A stretch of 64,000 bases of DNA from Chryseobacterium candidae (lineage in GTDB: Bacteria > Bacteroidota > Bacteroidia > Flavobacteriales > Weeksellaceae): positions 1 through 64,000 of the forward strand of contig NZ_SDLV01000031.1 of NCBI RefSeq assembly GCF_004916905.1, written 5' to 3'. Position numbers and translations under genes: made by a program. Shown here piece by piece: positions 26,964-35,747 of this stretch. Within the stretch, counting starts at the first letter, position 1. Each line of letters begins with the position of its first letter. The notes under the pieces were generated by a model, which searched no databases, had not been told where the DNA came from, and saw only the letters and a program-made list of their open reading frames with translations.

Positions 26964-28856
26964 ATGAATTACGTTTCTGCAGAAAATCTTACCAAATCTT
27001 ACGGCATCAAAGTTTTGTTTAAAAATATTTCTTTCCACATCAATGAAGGAGATAAAATAGCGATTGTTGCCAAAAACGGAAGTGGAAAATCTACGCTTCT
27101 GAAAATATTAATGGGTAAAGAAATTGCAGACAGCGGAACTGCGATCATTAACAAAGATATCCAGGTGGTATTATTTGACCAGGAAATCGACTTTGATCCT
27201 AAGCTCAGCATTGAAGAATTTATGATGACCCTTGATTCTGAGCCTATCCTCGCCCTTAAAAACTATCATCGATCACTTCATTCTACAGATAATGATTTTA
27301 TTGAGAAAGCATTAGCTGATATGGAAGCTCATAAAGCCTGGGACCTGGAAAATGAAATGAAACAGATTCTTTCCCAGCTTAAGATCACTGATCTGGATGC
27401 CAAAATGGGAACTCTTTCCGGAGGACAGATCAAACGTGTAGCATTGGCTAAACTTTTAACAGAAACAAGAGCTGAACACAGACATACCCTTCTTATCATG
27501 GACGAACCTACCAACCACCTGGATGTGGATATGGTAGAATGGCTTGAAAATTATCTGAACAAAGCAAAAATCACTTTATTGCTTGTAACTCACGACCGAT
27601 ATTTCCTTGACAGTGTTTGTGATATTATCTGGGAAATGGAGGATCAGAATCTTTACGTTCACAACGGTTCGTATGCCACTTATCTGGAGAACAAGATGAT
27701 TCGTGAGGAGAATCTTAATGCTACAATTGACAAGGCCAACAACCTTTACAGAAAGGAGCTGGAGTGGATGCGAAGACAGCCAAAAGCAAGAACCACAAAA
27801 TCAAAAAGCAGAATTGACGCTTTCTACGAAACGGAAAAAGTTGCCAAAACCGATACCAGAAAGGACGGACTGGAACTGGATTTTGAGATGAAGCGTCTGG
27901 GAAATAAAATTCTTGAACTCAAAAATATTGACAAGAGCTTTGGACCGAAAGTTCTTTTAAAGGATTTCAGCTACCAGTTTCAGCGTGGAGAAAAAGTGGG
28001 AATCATTGGAAAAAACGGAGCAGGAAAATCTACTCTTCTCAATATCATTCAAGGGCTTGAAAAAGCGGATAAAGGAGAAATTGAAACAGGAGAAACGATT
28101 TCTTTCGGTTATTTTGCTCAGAAAGGCCTTAGCTATAAAGAGGATGAACGTGTAATTGATTTCATCAAGGAGATTGCAGAATTTTATCCTTTAGCAAATG
28201 GAAGAAGTTTATCTGCATCACAGTTCTTAAGATTGTTTTTATTTGACGATCAGACTCAGTACTCTCCTATTTCTAAACTTTCAGGTGGTGAAAAGAGAAG
28301 ACTTCATCTGATGTATATTTTGTATCAGAATCCTAACTTCCTGATTTTTGATGAGCCTACCAATGATCTTGATCTTCCAACATTAACTGTTCTTGAAAAC
28401 TTCCTTCAGCAATTTCAGGGATCTTTGATTATCGTTTCCCATGACAGGTATTTCATGGACAGAATTGTAGATCATGTAATGGCTTTTGAGGGTAATGGAA
28501 AAATCCGGGATTTTGTAGGGAATTTCTCAGAATACAGAGAAGCCAGAAGCCGTGAAGAAGCATTGGAAAAAAATGCAGCGGTAAAACCTGAGCCTGTAAA
28601 AGAAGTAATTTCTTCAACAGAGAATATCCAGTCTTCGAATTCTAAAAGAAAGCTCACTTTTAAAGAACAAAGAGAACTGGAAACCATTGAAAAAGAAATG
28701 CCTGAACTGGAAGAACAACGTGCTAAAATTCTGGATAAGCTCAACAATGAAGCTGATTACGAAAAGATAGCCACTCTTTCTTCTGAGCTGGAAACGGTTT
28801 CAGAAAAACTGGAGAACCACGAAATGAGATGGCTGGAACTTCAGGAAATCCTTTAA
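26964..28856 (+). CDS. ABC-F family ATPase (Uup/EttA-like)
   Basis: A 630-residue soluble protein with two ABC ATPase domains and no membrane segments. Domain 1: Walker A AKNGSGKST at 36-44, signature LSGGQIKRVALAKLL, Walker B LLIMDEPTNHLD. Domain 2: GKNGAGKST near 345, signature LSGGEKRRLHLMYIL, Walker B FLIFDEPTNDLD. The inter-domain linker and a charged C-terminal coiled coil (about 570-630) fit the Uup-like branch, which acts on ribosomes or branched DNA. A translation or ribosome-rescue role is likely. Single gene; ends before a palindromic element. Confidence 0.93.
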   Translation: MNYVSAENLTKSYGIKVLFKNISFHINEGDKIAIVAKNGSGKSTLLKILMGKEIADSGTAIINKDIQVVLFDQEIDFDPKLSIEEFMMTLDSEPILALKNYHRSLHSTDNDFIEKALADMEAHKAWDLENEMKQILSQLKITDLDAKMGTLSGGQIKRVALAKLLTETRAEHRHTLLIMDEPTNHLDVDMVEWLENYLNKAKITLLLVTHDRYFLDSVCDIIWEMEDQNLYVHNGSYATYLENKMIREENLNATIDKANNLYRKELEWMRRQPKARTTKSKSRIDAFYETEKVAKTDTRKDGLELDFEMKRLGNKILELKNIDKSFGPKVLLKDFSYQFQRGEKVGIIGKNGAGKSTLLNIIQGLEKADKGEIETGETISFGYFAQKGLSYKEDERVIDFIKEIAEFYPLANGRSLSASQFLRLFLFDDQTQYSPISKLSGGEKRRLHLMYILYQNPNFLIFDEPTNDLDLPTLTVLENFLQQFQGSLIIVSHDRYFMDRIVDHVMAFEGNGKIRDFVGNFSEYREARSREEALEKNAAVKPEPVKEVISSTENIQSSNSKRKLTFKEQRELETIEKEMPELEEQRAKILDKLNNEADYEKIATLSSELETVSEKLENHEMRWLELQEIL

Positions 28857-28875
28857 TAATGATGAGTTAAAAATG

Positions 28876-29007
28876 ATGAATTATGAACGAATTCAAAGAG
28901 TTGGAGAGTTTGAGGGTTTGAGGGTTTGAGGGTAAATGAGTTGAAAATTTATAATCACAACTACGATCAACCTTAAACCTTAAACTTTGAATTCGTTCAT
29001 AATTCAT
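28876..29007. repeat. Long imperfect palindrome with internal 8-bp tandem repeats
   Basis: Left arm 28876-28898 is the exact reverse complement of right arm 28985-29007 (23 bp). Inside, three or so copies of TTTGAGGG (about 28910-28933) face a CCTTAAA-type repeat (28973-28986) with which they can pair using G-U pairs and two bulges, so the transcript could form a hairpin of around 40 bp. It sits between the ends of convergent genes. MITE- or REP-like in form; may also act as terminator. Confidence 0.7.
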
Positions 29008-29017
29008 GACTCACCAT

Positions 29018-30073
29018 TTATAATTGAATAATTCTTCCTTCTTTTGCACTTTCAAGAGAAGCATCAATGATTTTCATATTCTGAATAACTTCTTTTCCGG
29101 GAGATGGTAAAGCATATCCAAAAACAATATGTTCATAAATCTGCTGGTAATAATCCATATAATTTCCGGGTTCGCTAGAGGTAAGAATTCTTTCTGTTTC
29201 AGAATCATCATTCAGAAAGTTTAAAATTCCGTCCGGTTCTTTTAGCGGCTGCGTCCATTCTTTAGCATATTCAGGAACAGCACCAGCCACCAGCTCATTT
29301 TCCTGATTATCGGTTCTTTCCTGTAAGAAAGTTCCTCTGTCCCCATGAATTGCGTAGGCATAATGCCCTTCTTTACTGAAAACAGAAGATTTCAGTCTTA
29401 CTCTCAGATTATTTTTATAGAATAACAGAATTTCAAAATAATCGTTAGCGAAGTCAGTTCCTTTCATAGAAAATACATCTGCAAAAAGTTTTTCAGGGTA
29501 TCCAAAAAATTGTACCGCCTGATCTACAAGATGTGCTCCCAGATCGTGAAGAGATCCTGATCCCGCCTGATCAGGACTTTCTTTATGCTTTTTTCCACTG
29601 GCAGTGGTACGGAATCTGTCAAAACGGATTTCAACTTCTTTAATATTCCCTAGTTTCTTATCATTCAGAATTTTTTGAACCTGTAATAAATCCCGGTCGA
29701 ATCTTCTGTTTTGATATACACTTAAAAACAATCCTTTTTCTTCTGCCAATTGTACCAGCTCTTCTGCTTCAGAAACATTTACAGTAAAGGGTTTTTCCAC
29801 AATAATATTTTTTCCTGCTTCCAGTGCTTTTTTCGCGTACTCATAATGGGTCTGAACCGGAGTATTGATGATTACCAATTCCACATCAGCATGCTGAAGC
29901 ATTTCTTCCACGGAACGGTAGATGGTTGCTTCGGGATATTTCTCCTTTGATTCCTCCTTACTTCTTTCCACCACAGCAGACATAAAAAATCCCGGATGTT
30001 CCTTCAAAAAAGGAGCATGGAATACTTTCCCACTCATTCCAAAGGCACAAAGCCCTGCTTTTACCAATTGCAT
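29018..30073 (-). CDS. Gfo/Idh/MocA-family oxidoreductase
   Basis: The frame reaches 30148, but ATG at 30073 (MQLVKAGLCAFGMSG) places the Rossmann fold at the N terminus and lies 14 bp from a TATATTTG -7 box (30088-30095), so it is chosen; 351 residues. Motifs: AGLCAFGMSGKVFHAPFL, IINTPVQTHYEYAKKAL, the EKPFTVN catalytic lysine, and LHDLGAHLVDQ with the conserved Asp/His. NAD(P)-dependent oxidation of a sugar or related alcohol, exact substrate unknown. Single gene. Confidence 0.9.
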   Translation of the reverse strand: MQLVKAGLCAFGMSGKVFHAPFLKEHPGFFMSAVVERSKEESKEKYPEATIYRSVEEMLQHADVELVIINTPVQTHYEYAKKALEAGKNIIVEKPFTVNVSEAEELVQLAEEKGLFLSVYQNRRFDRDLLQVQKILNDKKLGNIKEVEIRFDRFRTTASGKKHKESPDQAGSGSLHDLGAHLVDQAVQFFGYPEKLFADVFSMKGTDFANDYFEILLFYKNNLRVRLKSSVFSKEGHYAYAIHGDRGTFLQERTDNQENELVAGAVPEYAKEWTQPLKEPDGILNFLNDDSETERILTSSEPGNYMDYYQQIYEHIVFGYALPSPGKEVIQNMKIIDASLESAKEGRIIQL

Positions 30074-30087
30074 ATTATAATTTTTAA

Positions 30088-30095
30088 CAAATATA
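30088..30095 (-). promoter_or_regulatory. -7 box of the Gfo/Idh oxidoreductase gene
   Basis: TATATTTG on the minus strand, which supports the start at 30073 rather than upstream frames. Confidence 0.5.
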
Positions 30096-30212
30096 TTGAT
30101 AAAAACTTCTCTATTCCCCAGTCTAAAGGAGGTATAGAAATAATTCATCCCATCAACTCTTAAAATATGATTTAAATCATAAAATTATTTTTATCTATTC
30201 TAAACAAATACT

Positions 30213-30220
30213 TACATTTG
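30213..30220 (+). promoter_or_regulatory. -7 box of the TonB receptor gene
   Basis: TACATTTG matches TAnnTTTG, with TTA rather than TTG at the -33 position; 34 bp upstream of ATG 30255. The flanking sequence holds AATCATAAAATTATTTTTAT but no clear Fur-type dyad. Confidence 0.45.
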
Positions 30221-30254
30221 CGCCTTATTTAAAACTGTTCTATATAAAAATAAA

Positions 30255-32540
30255 ATGAAAAGACAATTACTTTCTTTAGGCCTTCTATTGATCGCAGCTT
30301 CGGCAAGTTCACAGCTGAAAAATGCTGAAGCAGATACAATCAGAACTCAGACTATTGAAGATATCAACCTTCATAAAACAGGAAATCCTAACCAGGCAAG
30401 ACCCTTATCGACAAAATCAAACCTGACGATAATGGAAACCCCTCAGCCCATTGCTATTGTAACCCACGAAATTATTGAGCAGCAACAGGCAAAACAATTG
30501 AGTGATGTTCTTCAGAATGTAAATGGTTTGTACATCACTTCATCCAGAGGAAATTCTCAGGACAGCTTTGGTGGGCGTGGTTTCATTTTAGGAAATGATA
30601 ATATTTTTAAAAATGGTTCAAGAGTAAACAGTGGTGTTTTCCCTGAAGTAAGTGGTCTGGAAAGAGTAGAAGTTTTAAAGGGAGCCAATGCGATGCTTTT
30701 TGGGAATACAGCAGCAGGGGGTGTTATCAATATGATTACCAAAAAACCCCGGTTCAATTTTGGTGGAAGCATAGGTTTAAATGGCGGAAGCTGGAATTCT
30801 TATAAACCGACTGTTGATATCTATGGTCCATTATCCAAAAATGCTGCTTTCAGAATAAATGGAGCCTATGAGCATGCTGAAAGTTTCAGAGATGTTGTAG
30901 AATCAGAGAAATATTATTTCAACCCTTCATTCTTATTTAATTTAAGTGATAAATCTCAGTTAATTGTTGAGGCAGATTATCTTAAAACTAATTTTACACC
31001 TGATTTCGGTCTTGGATCTATTACGGAAAAAGACCAAAGCTACAGATTGAATGATACCGTTTCCAGAAACACTTTCTTCGGAACTGACTGGCAATATCAA
31101 AATGTACAGCAGGCTTCTACAAATGTAACATTTAATCATCAATTTAATGAAAAATGGTCTCTGAACGCGGCTGCTTCATACCAAAACTATACTAAAGATT
31201 ATTTCTCTTCTGAAAGAGTACAATGGATATATGATACCAAAGATACCACTGTAGATCCTAACAGATTATCATGGAAAAGACCTTTTGGAAAAACTTATAA
31301 CGAACAAAATTATACTTCTGCACAAGTAAACATCAATGGAGAGTTCAATACAGGAAGAATCAGCCACAAAGTTTTAATTGGTGCAGATGCTGATTACAGC
31401 CAGTCAGATGCTTATGCCTATAATATTACAGCGCCCAAAAATCTCCTGTATTTAGATGACCCTTCAACATGGGGAAGTATTGATATGCCAAATTCTACCC
31501 TTAGCACAAGAAACAGAATCAACACAAGAAGAATCGGGATCTATGCACAGGATTTTATCAGCATAACAAAGCAACTAAAAGTAATTGCGGGACTAAGATG
31601 GTCTTATATAGAAAATATGCCTACGCTGACAACCCGTTTTACATTAAATGATAAAATTGAAGTAGCAAATTCTTCAACTTCTGACAATGCGTTTTCTCCA
31701 AAAGTAGGCTTGGTATATGCTCCTAATGAAAATCTTTCAGTGTTTGCAACCTATACGAATTCTTTTGCAGCAAATGCGGGGTATACTTCAGATCAATTTG
31801 GAACAGTAAATACCAACCAACCTGTTACAGATGTTCAAAATCAGTTAACTACTCTATCAAGACAAAGCATAAAGCCATCCACTGTTGATCAATACGAAAT
31901 TGGTATTAAAAAGAATTTCTGGAACAATGCTTTAGCTGTTAACTTAACGGCTTACCAGATTATGTACAATAATTATTATCAAACATATTGGTTTGCTTCT
32001 GCTTCCAATGGAGCACCGGTAAATTCCACAGACACCAATCTTAAAGAATTTGCAGGAAATATGAGAAGCCGCGGTGTGGAACTGGACATTACAGGAAATC
32101 CTACAGAAAACTTATCTATAATCGGAGGTTTTTCTTATAACAACTCCGTTTATACTGATACTCCTGAAAAAGGATATATTGAAAACCAAAGACTGGTAAG
32201 AACACCGGCTACAACAGCAAATGCTTCTGTTTTCTATAAATTTACAAACTATGTAAAAGGGTTAAAAATCGGAGCTGGAATTTATTACATCGGAGACAGA
32301 ATTGCCGGATGGAATGATACAAAATCTACCAATACCAGTAGAAATAATGTAAGCAGAATGTTTGATCTGAAAGATTACACAACTGTTTCCGTATCAGTAG
32401 GCTACGAGTGGAAAAAATTCTCCGTTCAGGGGAGAGTGGGAAACCTGTTTGATGTAGTAAACTATAACGTTCACGAGAATTATTCAGTGAATCCTATTAC
32501 GCCTAGAAATTACTATTTCACATTAACATACAGACTTTAG
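30255..32540 (+). CDS. TonB-dependent siderophore receptor
   Basis: A 761-residue outer-membrane receptor. Signal peptide (MKRQLLSLGLLLIAASASS), plug domain at about 50-165 (ETPQPIAIVTHEIIEQQQAK, GRGFI, GLERVEVLKGANAMLFGNTAAGGVINMITKKP), then a 22-strand barrel ending with NYYFTLTYRL. The plug wording matches ferrichrome/FhuA-type siderophore receptors; ligand not resolvable. Energy comes from TonB-ExbBD elsewhere. A PepSY-like gene follows, consistent with iron uptake. A strong hairpin separates the two genes. Confidence 0.95.
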   Translation: MKRQLLSLGLLLIAASASSQLKNAEADTIRTQTIEDINLHKTGNPNQARPLSTKSNLTIMETPQPIAIVTHEIIEQQQAKQLSDVLQNVNGLYITSSRGNSQDSFGGRGFILGNDNIFKNGSRVNSGVFPEVSGLERVEVLKGANAMLFGNTAAGGVINMITKKPRFNFGGSIGLNGGSWNSYKPTVDIYGPLSKNAAFRINGAYEHAESFRDVVESEKYYFNPSFLFNLSDKSQLIVEADYLKTNFTPDFGLGSITEKDQSYRLNDTVSRNTFFGTDWQYQNVQQASTNVTFNHQFNEKWSLNAAASYQNYTKDYFSSERVQWIYDTKDTTVDPNRLSWKRPFGKTYNEQNYTSAQVNINGEFNTGRISHKVLIGADADYSQSDAYAYNITAPKNLLYLDDPSTWGSIDMPNSTLSTRNRINTRRIGIYAQDFISITKQLKVIAGLRWSYIENMPTLTTRFTLNDKIEVANSSTSDNAFSPKVGLVYAPNENLSVFATYTNSFAANAGYTSDQFGTVNTNQPVTDVQNQLTTLSRQSIKPSTVDQYEIGIKKNFWNNALAVNLTAYQIMYNNYYQTYWFASASNGAPVNSTDTNLKEFAGNMRSRGVELDITGNPTENLSIIGGFSYNNSVYTDTPEKGYIENQRLVRTPATTANASVFYKFTNYVKGLKIGAGIYYIGDRIAGWNDTKSTNTSRNNVSRMFDLKDYTTVSVSVGYEWKKFSVQGRVGNLFDVVNYNVHENYSVNPITPRNYYFTLTYRL

Positions 32541-32566
32541 AACTCTTTATATAATAATTCTTTATT

Positions 32567-32602
32567 AAAAGTGGAGATTGCATTTTTGCAGTTTCCACTT
32601 TT
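32567..32602 (+). terminator. Sixteen-base-pair hairpin between receptor and PepSY gene
   Basis: Stem AAAAGTGGAGATTGCA pairs with TGCAGTTTCCACTTTT, two of the pairs being G-U, around a four-T loop. The stem ends in TTTT but lacks a long T-run, so it may be a partial terminator or a processing site that lowers expression of the second gene. Confidence 0.6.
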
Positions 32603-32633
32603 GAAATTTTAAACAAAAACAAAACAATAAGAT

Positions 32634-33149
32634 ATGGATAAGATTAAAGACACAAGAAGCTTCATGAGAATTACTCACCGTTATCTGGGATATTTCCTTG
32701 CCGGAATCATGGCTGTATATTCATTAAGTGGAATTCTTCTGGTATACAGAGACACTGATTTTCTGAAAAGCGAAAAGAAATATGAAAAAAACATAGCGCC
32801 CAATCTTTCTGAAAAAGAATTGAAAAAAGAACTGAAAATGAAAGGTCTGGAAGTTGAAAAAACAGAAGGAAGCGTTCTTTATTTTAAACAGGGAACTTAT
32901 GACAGCGCAACCGGAAAAGCCAAGTACACTAAAAAGGAACTACCTTTCGTATTGGATAAAATGGTTTCTCTTCACAAATCACAATCAAAAGATGCTATAT
33001 CTCCCTTAAGCGTATTCTTTGGAGTTTCCCTTTTCTTTTTTGTAATATCAAGTTTCTGGATGTTTAATCCCAAGACAAAAGCATTCAAACGCGGAATCAA
33101 GTTTACCATTGCCGGACTTATCATTTCCGTGATTCTTTTATTTATTTAA
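32634..33149 (+). CDS. PepSY-associated membrane protein
   Basis: A 171-residue protein with an N-terminal membrane helix beginning MRITHRYLGYFLAGIMAVYSLSGILLVYRD, the wording of PepSY_TM proteins, a charged periplasmic stretch, and two further C-terminal helices (LSVFFGVSLFFFVISSFWMF and FTIAGLIISVILLFI). It is much shorter than full PepSY-TM reductases (about 370-500 residues). In Bacteroidota such genes follow siderophore receptors and may help release iron from the siderophore (inference). It follows the receptor by 93 bp. Confidence 0.8.
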   Translation: MDKIKDTRSFMRITHRYLGYFLAGIMAVYSLSGILLVYRDTDFLKSEKKYEKNIAPNLSEKELKKELKMKGLEVEKTEGSVLYFKQGTYDSATGKAKYTKKELPFVLDKMVSLHKSQSKDAISPLSVFFGVSLFFFVISSFWMFNPKTKAFKRGIKFTIAGLIISVILLFI

Positions 33150-33201
33150 TATAATAAGAGGTCTACGAAAAGAAAAAACAACAATTTGGAATATTAACAA
33201 C

Positions 33202-33327
33202 ATGACATCTACTTTTACCATTTCCATTCCAAAAGACCAGTTTCATTTCATTTATGATTACGATATCCTCAGGTATTATGTTAAAAAGTTAAATTATATC
33301 TTACTGATAACGTTAACGTTTATTTAG
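33202..33327 (+). CDS. Possible 41-codon small ORF
   Basis: ATG at 33202 opens a 41-codon frame (MTSTFTISIPKDQFHF ... ending LLITLTFI) with a hydrophobic C terminus. No homology recognised and no clear promoter. It may be a remnant of a longer gene or chance. Confidence 0.2.
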   Translation: MTSTFTISIPKDQFHFIYDYDILRYYVKKLNYILLITLTFI

Positions 33328-33366
33328 AAAAATTACGTAAAATTAAGAGTCTGGCACATTTATTGT
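33309..33366 (+). promoter_or_regulatory. Palindromes and sigma-54-like promoter candidate
   Basis: Upstream of the 33417 gene lie the perfect palindrome AACGTTAACGTT (33309-33320), TTACGTAA (33333-33340), and TGGCAC-N5-TTGT (33352-33366), which has the spacing of a -24/-12 sigma-54 promoter except for the last C. The start codon would be about 40 nt from the predicted transcription start. A sigma-A type box is not obvious here. Confidence 0.3.
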
Positions 33367-33416
33367 TTTTTCTGTAATTCGTGAATAATAACATTTAATT
33401 ATTAAAATAATAAATT

Positions 33417-34007
33417 ATGAAAAAACTTATTTTAACAGGGATATTAGCCGTAGCAGGCTTAACAGCAACTGCCAACGCTCAGATTCAAAAAGGTAATTGG
33501 ATGGTAGGAAGTAGCATCGTTGCAAGTAATTTTGGTTTAAATACAGGTGGTGGATACAACATTTCACTACAGCCAAAAGCAGCTTATTTTATTCAAGATA
33601 ATGTAGCAGTTGGGGGATATGTAGATTTAGGATTTAATAAAGTAACAAATGGATCACCTACCAATTTTGTTTATAAAGTTGGTGCTCTAGGGAGATATTA
33701 TGTTTCTCCAGGAGAAAAAGGAGTAGATAATCTATTACACCATGGAAGATGGTTCTTCGAAGGTAACTTAGGTGTTGGAGGTACTTCTACTGAAGGTTCT
33801 AACTCTACAACTGGTTTAGATTTTGGAGCAGGACCTGGTTACTCATACTTCATTACTCCAAACATTGGTGTTGAAGGTTTAGTAAAATATAATGGTGTTG
33901 CAGGATTTGGTAGCGAGGGATTAACTTCTACTTTAACTTTCAACGTAGGATTTAGCATTTATTTACCAACTTCAAAAGGTAAGCAAATCATCAACGACGT
34001 TAAGTAA
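33417..34007 (+). CDS. Small outer-membrane beta-barrel protein
   Basis: A 196-residue protein with signal peptide (MKKLILTGILAVAGLTATANAQ) and about eight amphipathic strands (NWMVGSSIVASNFGLN, AAYFIQDNVAVGGYVDLGF, KVGALGRYYVSP, WFFEGNLGVGGTS, FGAGPGYSYFITPNIGVEGLVKY, TLTFNVGFSIYLP), matching OmpX/OmpW-sized flavobacterial porin-like barrels. Function unknown. Codon choice and strong terminator suggest good expression (inference). Confidence 0.85.
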   Translation: MKKLILTGILAVAGLTATANAQIQKGNWMVGSSIVASNFGLNTGGGYNISLQPKAAYFIQDNVAVGGYVDLGFNKVTNGSPTNFVYKVGALGRYYVSPGEKGVDNLLHHGRWFFEGNLGVGGTSTEGSNSTTGLDFGAGPGYSYFITPNIGVEGLVKYNGVAGFGSEGLTSTLTFNVGFSIYLPTSKGKQIINDVK

Positions 34008-34030
34008 TCACTGAAATACTTATAAAAAAT

Positions 34031-34066
34031 GAAAGCGCCCCGGAAATAAATTCCGGGGCGCTTTTC
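34031..34066 (+). terminator. Terminator after the outer-membrane barrel gene
   Basis: Fourteen-base-pair perfect stem AAAGCGCCCCGGAA / TTCCGGGGCGCTTT around a short loop, with a modest T-run (TTTTC). Confidence 0.9.
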
Positions 34067-34103
34067 GTACAAATTAAAACTAAACTATAAAAAATCAAAT
34101 AAA

Positions 34104-34739
34104 TCATGGATTAGGCTGGGGCGTGTATCTCAAATATGGTTTTATTTCCGTTACCCCTTTTGGGAACATTTTTCTTGCATCTTCTGTAGAAACGGTAGGC
34201 GGAATAATAACATCCTCACCATTTTCCCAATTAACAGGTGTGGCCACGCGATACTTATCCACCAACTGTAAAGAATCCAGCACCCTGAGGATTTCGTTAA
34301 AATTCCTTCCTGTAGAGGCCGGATAGGTAATAATCAGTCTTACTTTTTTTAAAGGATCAATAATCAAAAGAGAACGTACCGTAGCTGTAGCTGATGCATT
34401 GGGATGAATAAAATCATACAGTTCCGAAACTTTTCTGTCTTTATCAGCAATAATTGGAAACTTAACAGTGGTATTCTGAGTTTCATTAATATCTTTCACC
34501 CAGTTCTGATGGTCTTCTACCCCATCTACACTCAGAGCAATCACTTTTGTATCTCTGGCTTCAAATTCAGACTGCAATTTTGCGGTATACCCCAATTCTG
34601 TAGTACATACCGGCGTATAATCTGCAGGGTGCGAAAACAAAATCCCCCAGGAATCTCCAAGATAATTATAAAAATTAATATCACCTACTGACGACTCTGC
34701 CTGGAAGTTGGGTGCTGTATCTCCTAGTTTGATTGACAT
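34104..34739 (-). CDS. 1-Cys peroxiredoxin (Prx6 type)
   Basis: Reduces hydrogen peroxide and alkyl hydroperoxides. The 211-residue protein has the peroxidatic site SHPADYTPVCTTELG with Cys45 and a long C-terminal domain (GEDVIIPPTVSTEDARKMFPKG) typical of the Prx6 subfamily; there is no second resolving Cys in the usual position. Cytoplasmic. Its promoter lies under a dyad (see 34756-34776), suggesting repression or redox control. Divergent from mscS-type gene. Confidence 0.94.
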   Translation of the reverse strand: MSIKLGDTAPNFQAESSVGDINFYNYLGDSWGILFSHPADYTPVCTTELGYTAKLQSEFEARDTKVIALSVDGVEDHQNWVKDINETQNTTVKFPIIADKDRKVSELYDFIHPNASATATVRSLLIIDPLKKVRLIITYPASTGRNFNEILRVLDSLQLVDKYRVATPVNWENGEDVIIPPTVSTEDARKMFPKGVTEIKPYLRYTPQPNP

Positions 34740-34755
34740 AATATTTCCTCTTTAT

Positions 34756-34791
34756 AGTCTACAAATTTAGTAGACTTTTTGGAACTGGCAA
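34756..34791 (-). promoter_or_regulatory. Peroxiredoxin promoter with overlapping operator-like dyad
   Basis: On the minus strand TTG (complement of 34789-34791), 19 bp, TAAATTTG (complement of 34762-34769): a perfect Bacteroidota promoter. The -7 box lies inside an inverted repeat AGTCTAC-N7-GTAGACT (34756-34776), whose arms overlap it, a good geometry for a repressor or redox-sensing regulator. Confidence 0.7.
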
Positions 34792-34833
34792 ATTTTTTGA
34801 TGAAAATTTATATATTTAACTAAAATTTTATTC

Positions 34834-35718
34834 ATGGAGAAAACCGGATTAAGGTATCTAGATGTTGTTTATAAGGTGTTGGAAAATTGGTACATCACAT
34901 TCGCTGAACTTACCCCAAAGCTGATTGTTGGGATTTTAGTATTTACATTCTTCCTAATCAGCAGTAAATATTTAAGTAAAGGTGCTGTCAAATTATTTCA
35001 CAAATTTTTCCCGAAAAGTCAAAAAGAGAGTTCATTAGTAACCTTAATCAGCATATTCAGATTTCTGATCATGCTAATGGGAACCTTTATTGCTCTTGAA
35101 ATAATGGGTTTCAGCGGTTTTCTCTGGAAATTTATCGGAAGCTTAGGAGTTGCAGGGGTTATTGCTGGGGTTGCCCTGAAAGATCTTGTTTCTAGTATTT
35201 TCTCGGGAATGCTGATCGGAATCGATAAAGCATTTAAGGCAGGAGATTATATTACCATCGGAGCACACTCGGGAACAGTACAGGAAATTGGTTTTTTAAC
35301 CACGAAAATTCTTACTGATGACGGAAAGAAAGCTTACATCCCCAATCAGGTTATTTTCAATGCTCCATTTTACAATATTACCGCTTCGCCACAACGCAGG
35401 GTTATTTTAAATTTTGAGATTCCTGCTGATGAAGATATCAGCAAAGCACAGAAAGGAATTCTTGATGTGGTTAAAAATCTTGATAATGTGGATAAGTTAG
35501 ACACGGTAGAAGTAATTTTTACAGATTTGAAACAGGGATCATTTAATCTTCAGGTAAAGTTCTGGATAAAAGTAGGAGCTAATCTGGCTCAGATAAAAAG
35601 TAAGGCTTATCTGAACATTAAAGAGCGTTTTGATACTGATAAAATTCAGCTGGTGACTCCTACAAGCATCAGCATTACAGCAGGAGAAAATACCGTATCA
35701 GAAAATCTTGACAAATAA
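34834..35718 (+). CDS. MscS-family small-conductance mechanosensitive channel
   Basis: A 294-residue inner-membrane protein with three helices (22-43, 65-90, 95-125); the pore helix reads GSLGVAGVIAGVALKDLVSSIFSG with the Ala/Gly pattern of MscS TM3b, followed by the beta domain (FKAGDYITIGAHSGTVQEIG) and alpha/beta C terminus (DGKKAYIPNQVIFN). Releases solutes during hypo-osmotic shock. Single gene, divergent from the peroxiredoxin. Confidence 0.93.
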   Translation: MEKTGLRYLDVVYKVLENWYITFAELTPKLIVGILVFTFFLISSKYLSKGAVKLFHKFFPKSQKESSLVTLISIFRFLIMLMGTFIALEIMGFSGFLWKFIGSLGVAGVIAGVALKDLVSSIFSGMLIGIDKAFKAGDYITIGAHSGTVQEIGFLTTKILTDDGKKAYIPNQVIFNAPFYNITASPQRRVILNFEIPADEDISKAQKGILDVVKNLDNVDKLDTVEVIFTDLKQGSFNLQVKFWIKVGANLAQIKSKAYLNIKERFDTDKIQLVTPTSISITAGENTVSENLDK

Positions 35719-35747
35719 AAACCGCTTTTAAAAAGCGGTTTTTATTT
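35719..35747 (+). terminator. Terminator after the MscS-type gene
   Basis: Stem AAACCGCTTTT / AAAAGCGGTTT followed by TTATTTT; also lies at the end of the convergent protease gene. Confidence 0.85.

Noticed and set aside
30074..30148. Longer N terminus of the Gfo/Idh oxidoreductase
   Set aside because: The -7 box TATATTTG lies in that region and the Rossmann fold begins at 30073.
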